A stretch of 64,000 nt of DNA, from positions 124,001 to 188,000 of the forward strand of contig NZ_STGA01000004.1 of the NCBI RefSeq assembly GCF_005222835.1, written 5' to 3'. Shown here piece after piece: positions 55,918 to 63,491 of this stretch. Position numbers and translations under genes: made by a program. Source of the DNA: Rhizobium sp. FKY42. GTDB taxonomy: Bacteria; Pseudomonadota; Alphaproteobacteria; Rhizobiales; Rhizobiaceae. Position 1 is the first letter of the stretch. The number at the start of each line of letters is the position of its first letter. The notes beneath the pieces were generated by a model that saw only the letters and a list, made by a program, of their open reading frames with translations, ran no database searches and had not been told where the DNA came from.

Positions 55918-56068
55918 TAGGTTTACACGCAGTATAAATTCTTCGCGAGCGGCCATTCTAGTTTGAGCCAGATCTGTCTCTCAAAGAAAATCTGCGCCAC
56001 TTCAGGGCGAAAATCAGCTGAAGTGATTCGTACGGTTGCAAACATGAAGCGGGATGAGGCGCTTTGTC

Positions 56069-56260
56069 TCACCGCTTGAAGAAGTCTTCCGCCGCCCGTC
56101 GCCCGGCATCCTTCTGAGCGCGCTCTGCCTTTAGCCGGACGATTTCCGCCTCTAGCAAAGCAACGCGCTTGTCCAGTTCGTCAGCCGACAAGAGCGAGAG
56201 GTCGCAGCCGATTTCGTGTTGCGTTACCTTTTTCGGGCGATCATCGTCGAAGATGCTCAT
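56069..56260 (-). CDS. DUF1192 family small protein
   Basis: 63 aa from ATG 56260 (MSIFDDDRPKKVTQHEIG); the frame's longer N-terminal part overlaps ymdB and is not credible. DUF1192 pattern: LSADELDKRVALLEAEIVRLK, a short coiled coil, and a Phe-rich end AEDFFKR. Conserved in alphaproteobacteria, function unknown. It starts 8 nt before the ymdB stop ends the previous gene, so it is in operon with ymdB. Confidence 0.88.
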   Translation of the reverse strand: MSIFDDDRPKKVTQHEIGCDLSLLSADELDKRVALLEAEIVRLKAERAQKDAGRRAAEDFFKR

Positions 56261-56267
56261 CTCGTCG

Positions 56268-57092
56268 TTACCTCCAGAATTCGGGAATGGCTTCCTGCAG
56301 GCGAGGGCCGATGCGAAGCGGCGCAATCTTTTCCGCAAGCCCGGTGCTGTCTGAAATTTCTACGCCAACGCCACATAGCGTTGCGGGACCGCTGGCTGCC
56401 TCAAAGCGGCCCTTCGGCATCTTTGAGATAAAGCGGTTCAGCGGCTCTTCCTTTTCCATGCCGAGAGATGAATCGTAATCGCCGCACATGCCGGCATCGG
56501 ACATATAGGCGGTGCCGCCGTTCAGAATCTGGTGGTCGGCCGTTGGAACATGGGTATGTGTCCCGACGACAAAACTTGCCCGACCATCGACAAAATGTCC
56601 GAAGCACTGCTTCTCGCTTGTTGCTTCCGCATGGAAATCGAAGACGATGGCATCCGCCTGTTCTTTAAGGGGGCAGGCGTCGAGAATGGCTTCTGCGCTC
56701 TTGAAGGGATCATCCAGTTCCGGATGCATGAAGACGCGGCCCATGATGTTGGCGACCAGCACGCGCGCGCCGTTGCGGGCGTAGAACAGGCCGGAGCCGC
56801 GACCGGGTGTGCCAGCCGGATAATTGGCAGGGCGCAGGAACTGATCGTGTCGGCCGGCAAAGGAAACGGCTTCCTTCTGATCCCAGACATGGTTGCCGGT
56901 GGTCACCACATCGGCTCCGGCATTGATCGTCTCGAGATAGATATCTTCGGTGATGCCAAAGCCGCCCGCAGCGTTCTCGCCGTTGACGATGACGAAATCG
57001 AGCTTGAGGTCCGAGATGAGGCCGGGAAGACGATCCCAGACGGCGGTGCGTCCGGTCTTGCCTACCATGTCGCCGAGAAAGAGAAGTCGCAT
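56268..57092 (-). CDS. ymdB: YmdB-type metallophosphoesterase (TIGR00282)
   Basis: 274-aa cytoplasmic phosphodiesterase of the YmdB/TIGR00282 family, some members of which hydrolyse 2',3'- or 3',5'-cyclic nucleotides. Metal motifs: MRLLFLGDMVGKTGRTAV (Asp), IVNGENAAGGFGI, VVTTGNHVWDQ, FDFHAEATSEKQ and GTHTHVPTADHQ. It lies 10 nt after the 5-formyl-THF cyclo-ligase gene on the same strand. Confidence 0.93.
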   Translation of the reverse strand: MRLLFLGDMVGKTGRTAVWDRLPGLISDLKLDFVIVNGENAAGGFGITEDIYLETINAGADVVTTGNHVWDQKEAVSFAGRHDQFLRPANYPAGTPGRGSGLFYARNGARVLVANIMGRVFMHPELDDPFKSAEAILDACPLKEQADAIVFDFHAEATSEKQCFGHFVDGRASFVVGTHTHVPTADHQILNGGTAYMSDAGMCGDYDSSLGMEKEEPLNRFISKMPKGRFEAASGPATLCGVGVEISDSTGLAEKIAPLRIGPRLQEAIPEFWR

Positions 57093-57102
57093 GCTAATCC
57101 GT

Positions 57103-57684
57103 TCAGCTGTTCAGGCGTCTCAGGCCACTTTCTGTGAGGATGCCGTGAAGACGCATATCGTGAGGTTCTGCGGGTACTGATGCCACTTCCTGGCAATCGA
57201 AGGCAATGCCGATCAGGCGCGGATGCAAGCCTTTCCTGTGCAAACGGTCGATTGCGCGGTCGTAATAGCCGCCGCCGTAACCAATGCGATGGCCATTCCT
57301 GTCAAAGGCTGCCAGGGGTACGAGCATCAGCGAAGGGTCCAGCTCCGCGCAGTCTGCACCCGGACCGAAGGTGCCGAACCCCATCGGCACCAAGGGGCGG
57401 TCCGCATGCAGTTCGCGAAAAACAATGGTCGTCTTGTCGAGGATAACCGGCAGGCAAAGAATGGCTCCGCGTGACTTGAGGCCTGCCATCAGCGGTCTGA
57501 TATCCGCCTCGGACCGGATCGGGAAAAAGCCGGACACGATCATGCCCGGCTCGAGTTCCAGTGTATTGAGGCCAGTCTCGGCGATTGTCAGGCTCTTCTC
57601 GATGCGTTCGTCGGCGGACAGCAGATTGCGGGCTGCCAGCCGTTCCGCTCTCAGAAGAGCCTTCGCCTCGACATTGCCCGTCAT
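57103..57684 (-). CDS. 5-formyltetrahydrofolate cyclo-ligase
   Basis: Recycles 5-formyl-THF to 5,10-methenyl-THF using ATP. 193 aa. Visible are KALLRAERLAARNLL near the start, VSGFFPIRSEADIRP and the late RIGYGGGYYDRAID. This is the ygfA-type gene that in many bacteria neighbours 6S RNA and zapA; here those are about 4.8 kb away. Its ATG overlaps the CorC-like gene by 4 nt (ATGA). Confidence 0.95.
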   Translation of the reverse strand: MTGNVEAKALLRAERLAARNLLSADERIEKSLTIAETGLNTLELEPGMIVSGFFPIRSEADIRPLMAGLKSRGAILCLPVILDKTTIVFRELHADRPLVPMGFGTFGPGADCAELDPSLMLVPLAAFDRNGHRIGYGGGYYDRAIDRLHRKGLHPRLIGIAFDCQEVASVPAEPHDMRLHGILTESGLRRLNS

Positions 57685-58967
57685 GCTTCGACCGCTGCCT
57701 TCTGCACCAGAAGCTTGTCGATGCGCCTGCCATCAAGATCGATGACTTCGAAGGACCAGCCGTTCCAGTTAAAGCGCTCACCGAGTTCAGGCAGGTGCTT
57801 CAACTCATCCAGAACGAAGCCGGCAACGGTCTCGTAATCCGGATCTTCCTTCATGGAGAAGCCCATCTGATGGGCGAACTCATCGACCGGCATCCAGCCA
57901 GCCACCAGGAAGGAACCGTCGTCCCGCTGGACGATTGCGGGCTCTTCGACCTCATCCTCCTGGAATACACCGGTGATGGCTTCCAGAATATCGCCGGAGG
58001 TTACAATGCCTTCGAAATGGCCATACTCGTCATAGACCAGAACCATATGGGCGCTGGACTTGCGCAGGGCCTGGATCACGTCGATTGCGCCGGTGAGATC
58101 GGAGACCACGGGTGCCTCGCGCATGCGGTTGCGAATGTCCGGGTCCTTGCCTTCGGCGATCGCCTCATAAGCATCCTTGACGAAAAGGACGCCGAGGATC
58201 TCATCGGACGAGCCGTTGCGGACGGGTAGCCGGGATTTTTGCGTGTTCCTGAGCTGCGCGCGGATTTCCGCCGGATCGTCCTCGATGTCGATGACTTCCA
58301 CATCGCGGCGAGGGGTCATCAAGCCGCGGGCGGTGCGGTCTGCAAGGCGCATGACGCCTGAGATCATGGCCGATTCTTCGGTCTCGATCACGCCGGCGAT
58401 CTGTGCTTCGGCGAGGACGGTCCGAATTTCCTCATCGGTCATTCTCTCCTCGGATTCGCCCTTCTGGCCCAGTAGCGCCAGAACGCTTCGACCGGACGCG
58501 TCGAGCAGCCACACCAGGGGAAGCGCGAGCTTCGACAGAAGCACCATCATCGGTGCAACGCGTGCCGCAACCGTTTCCGGCGCTCGAAGCGCGATCTGTT
58601 TCGGCACCAGTTCGCCAACAATCAGCGAAAGATAGGTAATGGCCACAACGACCGAGCCGACGCCCAGACCATCTGCCCAGCCTTCGGGAAGGCCCATGGA
58701 CAGAAGCCAGTCCGACAAGCGCGCTCCAAGGGTTGCACCGGAGAAAGCGCCTGAAAGGACGCCGACGAGCGTGATGCCAATTTGAACGGAGGAAAGGAAA
58801 CGGCCAGGGTCTTCCGCCAGCTTGATGGCCTGAGCGGCCCCTCTGTTGCCCTGTTCTGCCATGACCTTCAGGCGCACGGCACGGGAGGAAACGACAGCCA
58901 GTTCGGACATGGCCAGTACGCCGTTGAGGATGGTGAGAAGAACGACGATGGATATTTCGGTTAACAA
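57681..58967 (-). CDS. CorC/HlyC-type membrane protein (DUF21-CBS-CorC_HlyC)
   Basis: 428 aa from TTG 58967 (GAGAG upstream); the longer frame lacks support. The N-terminal DUF21 region has three to four membrane helices (about 1-190). Two CBS domains follow (about 215-340: LMTPRRDVEVIDIEDDPAEI, SAHMVLVYDEYGHFEGIVTS), and then the CorC_HlyC ligand-like domain (about 350-425). The family acts in magnesium or cobalt efflux; older databases call it hemolysin. It overlaps the cyclo-ligase gene. Confidence 0.9.
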   Translation of the reverse strand: MLTEISIVVLLTILNGVLAMSELAVVSSRAVRLKVMAEQGNRGAAQAIKLAEDPGRFLSSVQIGITLVGVLSGAFSGATLGARLSDWLLSMGLPEGWADGLGVGSVVVAITYLSLIVGELVPKQIALRAPETVAARVAPMMVLLSKLALPLVWLLDASGRSVLALLGQKGESEERMTDEEIRTVLAEAQIAGVIETEESAMISGVMRLADRTARGLMTPRRDVEVIDIEDDPAEIRAQLRNTQKSRLPVRNGSSDEILGVLFVKDAYEAIAEGKDPDIRNRMREAPVVSDLTGAIDVIQALRKSSAHMVLVYDEYGHFEGIVTSGDILEAITGVFQEDEVEEPAIVQRDDGSFLVAGWMPVDEFAHQMGFSMKEDPDYETVAGFVLDELKHLPELGERFNWNGWSFEVIDLDGRRIDKLLVQKAAVEA

Positions 58968-59153
58968 GTGACTCTCATTGGTTGCGCCAGGGATCCGAGC
59001 AGCTTTGAAAAAGCACAGTGATCCCGGGCCGACTCGAACATCCGGTCGACCCCGCCGCGCAAACACTTGGAAGCTGTTTCGGTTCCATTATGACGGCCAC
59101 GGCTGACGTTAGGAGCCGGATATTATCGGTGGCGTTGCGCCTTGGCAATGCGC

Positions 59154-60194
59154 TCAGCCAGTTTGTCCGAGTTCAAGGGCAAGTTCGGCACGCGTTCCGC
59201 GTGTGACGTCCGCATAGGCGATGGAACTTCCAAGTGTTGCCGCCATGGAACGGATGATGCGGCTGCCAAGCCCTGTTCCCTTGGGGGTTGATCCTTCGAT
59301 GAGACCAATGCCGTCATCTTCCACTGCCAGCAGGGCGTTTGCATCGCCTGTACGTTTCAGATGCACCCGCACCTCGCCGCCAGCGCCCATCGGGTACGCA
59401 TATTTCAGGGCGTTGGTCAGAAGTTCGGTCACAATCATGCCAACGGAGACCGCACGATCCGACGTCAGTGATACGGCATCGGCATCCAGCGAAATGGAGG
59501 GGCCTTCGCTACCGAGATTGACGGAGCGGTGAACCTCCTGCACCAAAGTGGCAAGATACTTGTCCATTTCCACATGCCGTACATCGTCGGATGTATAGAG
59601 GCTGCGATGCATGCCTGCGATGGCGGTGATGCGGGCCTGCGTTTCGGTCAGCGCGTCGCGCACTGCCTCATCCTTGCTGCTCGTCACCTGAAGGCGAATA
59701 AGGGCTGCCACCAGCGCCAGACTGTTGGCAACCCGGTGGTTGACCTCTGCCAGCAGAACTTCCGCGCGTTCTTTGCCGCGGCGGATTTCCTGTTCCGCAA
59801 GCTCTTTCGCCCGATGCAGTTCCGCTGTGGCAATGGCCTGGCGCAGCGCGCTTTCCATCAGCGACCAGAATTCCTCGCCGACAGTCTTGATCACATAATC
59901 TGCGGCACCGCTCTTCAGCGCATCGACGGCAATCGTCGCCTCGCTCGATCCCGTCACGTAGATTGTCGGGATCGAGAGACCGCGTTCCTTCAGCATACGC
60001 AGAATGTCGAGACCTGTTTCCGATCGCAGATAATGATCGAGGACAATGGCATCGTAATGGCTGGTGTCCAGTGCCGCGAGGCAGGCGGCGCCGTCCATGA
60101 CATGCTCCACCGTATAGCCGACGCGACCGAGCGAACGCTGGGCAAGGCGGCCGAGCGCTGCATCGTCGTCAACGTAGAGGATGGTCTGCGACAT
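59154..60194 (-). CDS. Receiver plus HisKA_2 histidine kinase (cytoplasmic)
   Basis: 346 aa from ATG 60194 (GGAGACA upstream). The receiver domain (about 1-120) has phospho-acceptor Asp about 53 in IVLDHYLRSETG and Lys in VIKT. A coiled coil and the HisKA_2 phosphorylation motif AEVNHRVANSLALVAAL (about residue 153) are followed by an HATPase_c domain (ELLTNALKYA, DDGIGL, GTGLGSRII). Receiver first, kinase second makes it a phosphate-in, phosphate-out relay. It follows the single-domain regulator by 15 nt. Confidence 0.93.
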   Translation of the reverse strand: MSQTILYVDDDAALGRLAQRSLGRVGYTVEHVMDGAACLAALDTSHYDAIVLDHYLRSETGLDILRMLKERGLSIPTIYVTGSSEATIAVDALKSGAADYVIKTVGEEFWSLMESALRQAIATAELHRAKELAEQEIRRGKERAEVLLAEVNHRVANSLALVAALIRLQVTSSKDEAVRDALTETQARITAIAGMHRSLYTSDDVRHVEMDKYLATLVQEVHRSVNLGSEGPSISLDADAVSLTSDRAVSVGMIVTELLTNALKYAYPMGAGGEVRVHLKRTGDANALLAVEDDGIGLIEGSTPKGTGLGSRIIRSMAATLGSSIAYADVTRGTRAELALELGQTG

Positions 60195-60209
60195 TGTCTC
60201 CACGCGACA

Positions 60210-60647
60210 TCAAGGGATCTGCATGACGGAAAAAAACAGGCCCAACTGCCGGATGGCATTGGCAAAACTGTCGTAATCCACGGGCTTGGTAATGTAAACA
60301 TTGGCGCCGAGATCGTAGCAGCGCTGAATCTCGCGCTCGTCATCCGTCGTCGTCAGGATCACCACCGGCAGGCGCTTGGCATGCGGGTTGGACTTCACCT
60401 TCTCCAGGATATCGATGCCGGACATGTCCGGCAGGTTCAGGTCGAGAAGGATCAGGATGTACCTGTTCTGAATATTGTCGCCGGTCCGGTCTGGGCCGAG
60501 AATATAGTCGAGAGCGGCGTTCCCGTTGGTAAAGGGGATGATCTCGTTGTTGACGCCCGCCCGGCGCACATTCTTTTCAATAAGGCGGGCATGGCCTTCG
60601 TCATCCTCGACCATGACGATTGTGACTTCGCGTCCTGCAGCTTTCAT
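60210..60647 (-). CDS. Single-domain response regulator (Rcp1-like)
   Basis: 145 aa, receiver only. Acidic pocket VMVEDDEGHA, phospho-acceptor Asp69 in LLDLNLPDMSG, Thr at TTTDDE and Lys in YITKPVDYD. It resembles the Rcp1 regulators that receive phosphate from phytochrome-type kinases. Its start overlaps the sensor kinase stop by 4 nt. Confidence 0.93.
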   Translation of the reverse strand: MKAAGREVTIVMVEDDEGHARLIEKNVRRAGVNNEIIPFTNGNAALDYILGPDRTGDNIQNRYILILLDLNLPDMSGIDILEKVKSNPHAKRLPVVILTTTDDEREIQRCYDLGANVYITKPVDYDSFANAIRQLGLFFSVMQIP

Positions 60648-62143
60648 ACCCCGTGACTCCTGACATACTGGGAAAGATCCATCGGCAGGCGCACAATGAA
60701 GGTTGAGCCGCCGCCAAGCGTGGAGGCGACCGTAATCTCACCTCCTAAATTTCTAACCAATGATCTAACATGGGCGAGGCCGATGCCTTCGCCCGGATTG
60801 TCCTGCAGTCCTGAACGACGAAAGAGTTCGAAGACCCGTTCGTGATCTTCCGGCGCGATGCCTCGACCATTGTCCTGCACTTCGATGCGGAGCGCGGTGC
60901 GACCGACAGCATAGGCTTTGACGACCAGTTGCAACGAACGCTGCGGGCTTTTGTATTTCACTGCGTTATCGAAGAGATTGCCGAAGATCTGTTCGAGTGA
61001 GAACTTGTCGGTCACCAGGTTGCGCGCCGCCTGCACGGAGATGCTGACCTCACCATCGCCATCGGTCACCTGATGGTTGATGCTGGCCGCCGTTGCTTCC
61101 AGAAGCTCCTGCAGGTTCACCGGTTCCGGCTTCAGTTCCCTGCGTCCATCGCGCGAGATTTTGAGGATGGCGTTGATGAGCCCGTCCATCTTCTTCGTGG
61201 AGGAGCGGATGAAGGAGATTGCTTCCGGCAGATCCTCCTCCACGGCGAGGCGTGCCTGCTGGATTTGATCGTCCGTCAGCTTGTCGCCATCGGCCAGAAC
61301 ATAGGCGCGGATCGATTTCAGCGTCTGATCCAGTTCGCTGGTGAAGCCCATGATATTGACAAGGGGCGCACGCAGATCATGGCTGACGATATAGGCATAC
61401 CGCTGAATTTCCCGGTTTGCCTGCATGAGATCCTCGGTCCGTTCATTGACACGCTCTTCCAGCCCTGCATTCAGCGCTTCCACCTCGCGATGCGCGCGCG
61501 AAAGCTCTCGAACATGCTGAACGACGACCAGAATGGCGCCGCCTACAACGATCATGATGACGATACCGCCGCCCACCGTCGCCCATTGCAGTGTGCCAGC
61601 GGTGCCACTGAGTTCCTGGATCCCGGTGCTCAGTCTTACATCCAGATCTCGGATCAGGGTGATGAGCAGGCTGCTGATACTGTCCATGATCTCGCGGCCG
61701 GTGGCTTCGCGAACGAGCGTGATCGCCTCGTCAAATCGGTCCGCCTCGGCGAGATCAAGCGTGCGTTTCATTTCAGCCAGCTTGGCATCGAGCAAGGTGT
61801 TGAACTGCTCCACCGGGAAGTGCACCGCTGTCTGGCTGTCATAGGCTTTCTGGAAACGGGCTCGAGACGCGGCAACCCGCTCGGTTGCTGCGAGGTACGG
61901 TTCGAGAAACTCTCGATCACGGCTTAGCAGAAAGCCACGCTGCCCGGCTTCTGCCGCCCGCAGCAAAAGCATCATGTCCGCAGAGGAGCTTCTCAAGTCG
62001 CGCAAGCGCACGACGTCGGCAAAGTAGCTTTGCGTCGAGCGCGCCAGATACACGGATGATAAGACGATGGCAGCCAGGACGGCTGCGCCAACCATCAGCA
62101 TCAGAAGCGACGAGCGCGCGAATTTTGTATTCGTGAATGGCAT
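60644..62143 (-). CDS. Membrane sensor histidine kinase with CHASE3-like domain
   Basis: 499 aa. Membrane helices lie at about 13-33 and 190-212. Between them a CHASE3-like helical sensor is visible (LLLRAAEAGQRGFLLSRDREFLEPY). A coiled coil (EEALNAGLEERVNERTEDL-like) leads to the phospho-His motif YIVSHDLRAPLVNIMGF and an HATPase_c domain (LEQIFGNLFDNAVKYKS, VQDNGRGIAPED, GEGIGLAHVR). The DHp and ATPase parts look like those of phytochrome-related kinases. First gene of a three-gene phosphorelay with the two downstream regulators. Confidence 0.93.
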   Translation of the reverse strand: MPFTNTKFARSSLLMLMVGAAVLAAIVLSSVYLARSTQSYFADVVRLRDLRSSSADMMLLLRAAEAGQRGFLLSRDREFLEPYLAATERVAASRARFQKAYDSQTAVHFPVEQFNTLLDAKLAEMKRTLDLAEADRFDEAITLVREATGREIMDSISSLLITLIRDLDVRLSTGIQELSGTAGTLQWATVGGGIVIMIVVGGAILVVVQHVRELSRAHREVEALNAGLEERVNERTEDLMQANREIQRYAYIVSHDLRAPLVNIMGFTSELDQTLKSIRAYVLADGDKLTDDQIQQARLAVEEDLPEAISFIRSSTKKMDGLINAILKISRDGRRELKPEPVNLQELLEATAASINHQVTDGDGEVSISVQAARNLVTDKFSLEQIFGNLFDNAVKYKSPQRSLQLVVKAYAVGRTALRIEVQDNGRGIAPEDHERVFELFRRSGLQDNPGEGIGLAHVRSLVRNLGGEITVASTLGGGSTFIVRLPMDLSQYVRSHGV

Positions 62144-62457
62144 ATATTAGAGAACCCTACCCCAAACGGGGTGGTTGGTCCTGGGGCGCGAAAAGTCAAG
62201 GCTTTACACGCACAAGGTTTTTCAACCTTCAAAGAAAGTACGATCCACGGCGACCGATGGAGATTTACGATCCTGGGTGCCTACAAAAGTAGGTGGGCAC
62301 CGTGTGTCCAGGCCCACGGGCCTGGTCAGGGACAGCTCCCTTTGGATCGAGTATGGCCCCAGGGATTGTGGTTCCTGTCGGGAAGCGCAGACCGCATCAA
62401 CAATATAAGCGAGAAGGTGAGGGATCGCCAGAGGGGCGAACGGAAATAGATGAGATA
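62144..62457. other. Intergenic interval between zapA and the sensor kinase
   Basis: 314 bases with no credible protein gene. Most of it is the highly structured, GC-rich segment described as a candidate 6S RNA. The left part (62144-62240) must hold the kinase promoter. Confidence 0.75.
62250..62415 (-). ncRNA. ssrS: Candidate 6S RNA
   Basis: Location downstream of zapA is the classical place of alphaproteobacterial 6S RNA. The minus-strand transcript folds well. An apical hairpin CCAGGCCC/GGCCTGG sits in the middle. A hairpin GGTGC...CTAC-TTTT-GTAG...GCACC lies on its 3' side. ATCCCTGGG (62366-62357) pairs with CCCAGGAT (62276-62269) to close the core, and CGATCC pairs with GGATCG as an alternative. 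Ends are approximate; a 155-180 nt transcript would fit. I identify it by position and structure, not by a remembered sequence. Confidence 0.55.
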
Positions 62458-62838
62458 TCAGTTGGGCGGGTTCTGAGCGGGCCGCGCATTGAGCTTTGCC
62501 GTGATGCCTTCAAGGCGTCCCGCAAGTTCCGAGAGGGTATGGATCATCGCGACCTCGCTCTTGTGCTGTGCCTCGGCGAAACCATTGCCCTCCGCTTTGA
62601 GAACGTCAAGCTCTCCCTCAAGTGATGCGATGCGGCGGTTGAGTTCGGACAGTTCATCCATCACCATGATTCCAGCCATGACGGTGAGGCGAAGGTCTCC
62701 GATCTCGCCGAACTGCCCTTTCAGGTGGCCGACATAGCGATCGAAACGGGAGGCCAGCGTTTCAAGGTGGCCTTCCTGGCCTTCCTCGCAAGCCATGCGG
62801 TAGGCTTTGCCGTCTATGGTGATCGTTACCTGAGCCAT
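62458..62838 (-). CDS. zapA: Cell division protein ZapA
   Basis: 126 aa. The ZapA domain QVTITIDGKAYRMACEEGQE, followed by RFDRYVGHLKGQFGEIGDLR and LTVMAGIMVMDELSELNRR, is complete, and a coiled coil follows. ZapA cross-links FtsZ filaments at the division ring. It lies 33 nt after the DUF4164 gene on the same strand. Confidence 0.93.
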   Translation of the reverse strand: MAQVTITIDGKAYRMACEEGQEGHLETLASRFDRYVGHLKGQFGEIGDLRLTVMAGIMVMDELSELNRRIASLEGELDVLKAEGNGFAEAQHKSEVAMIHTLSELAGRLEGITAKLNARPAQNPPN

Positions 62839-62871
62839 GGCTGTCGCCTGCTTTCCTGATTACCGGCCTGA

Positions 62872-63144
62872 TTACCGGTCGAGAACGGCACGGATGGTTT
62901 CCATCGCCGTCACCAGACGGCGTGACACTTCGCGGTTGACCTCTTCCAGCCGGTTGGCGCGGAATTCCGATTGATCAAGCTCATGTGCCAGACGTGCGCG
63001 ATCGGCATGAACGCGCCGCACTTCACTTTCCACGTCGGCGGCTTCCCGCTGACGCTCCATGCGCATGTCCACGGCAGTCTCAAGGCGGCTTACGGCAGCC
63101 CAGAGTTCGGCTATGGTGGCTTCCAAGGTTTTACTCACCGGCAT
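62872..63144 (-). CDS. DUF4164 coiled-coil protein
   Basis: 90 aa, one long coiled coil (LEATIAELWAAVSRLETAVD, then RVHADRARLAHELDQSEFRA and REVSRRLVTAMETIRAVL). The DUF4164 family of Rhizobiales, always near zapA; function unknown, perhaps a division accessory. Upstream is an 11-bp inverted repeat. Confidence 0.85.
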   Translation of the reverse strand: MPVSKTLEATIAELWAAVSRLETAVDMRMERQREAADVESEVRRVHADRARLAHELDQSEFRANRLEEVNREVSRRLVTAMETIRAVLDR

Positions 63145-63165
63145 CCCGCGGGGTCACAAGGCATA

Positions 63166-63200
63166 AGATATGGCGATTGCGAATCGTGGTCGCCATATCT
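63166..63200. promoter_or_regulatory. Perfect 11-bp inverted repeat upstream of DUF4164-zapA
   Basis: AGATATGGCGA (63166-63176) and TCGCCATATCT (63190-63200) with a 13-base spacer, 22 nt before the DUF4164 ATG. It could be an operator for a dimeric regulator or an RNA hairpin in the leader. Confidence 0.5.
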
Positions 63201-63399
63201 CTCATAAGCATTGCACACTAGGCGTCGTGTCATTTCCGGTCAATAAAGTGAGCCATGCGTGGGCATGCCTTTGCTGTGGATCACGTCTCTCGACCAGAGC
63301 GAAGGTATCCTCATTTTAGGCCTTTCAAGTGAAGACCACAGATCCTACTTTATGACTACATCAAATGCAGCAACGAGCCCAGTTCGCGGGTGGCATTTA

Positions 63400-63427
63400 T
63401 TGACTTGGCCGTTGCACCTGATATGGA
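63400..63427 (+). promoter_or_regulatory. Possible sigma-70 promoter of tkt
   Basis: TTGACT (63400-63405), 16-base spacer, TATGGA (63422-63427); a start near 63434 would leave a 58-nt leader before tkt. Judged by eye only. Confidence 0.35.
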
Positions 63428-63491
63428 ACACCCGCGCCTCGTTTGGTCCTACTCACGGGCTTGATTGACACTGCAAACCAGCGGACTAGCC

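Larger units (their letters stand above)
55623..56068. other. rcdA upstream interval with CtrA-like boxes and a candidate small RNA
   Basis: 446 bases without a credible protein gene. It holds, from left to right, the rcdA promoter region with one TTAA-N7-TTAA box, a minus-strand intrinsic terminator (55783-55809), two further hairpins, a second TTAA-N7-TTAA box and about 150 bases of unassigned sequence downstream of the DUF1192 gene. Confidence 0.8.
63145..63491. other. Divergent intergenic interval between DUF4164 and tkt
   Basis: 347 bases with no credible gene. It holds an inverted repeat (AGATATGGCGA at 63166-63176 and TCGCCATATCT at 63190-63200), the DUF4164-zapA promoter region and the tkt promoter. 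Confidence 0.75.
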
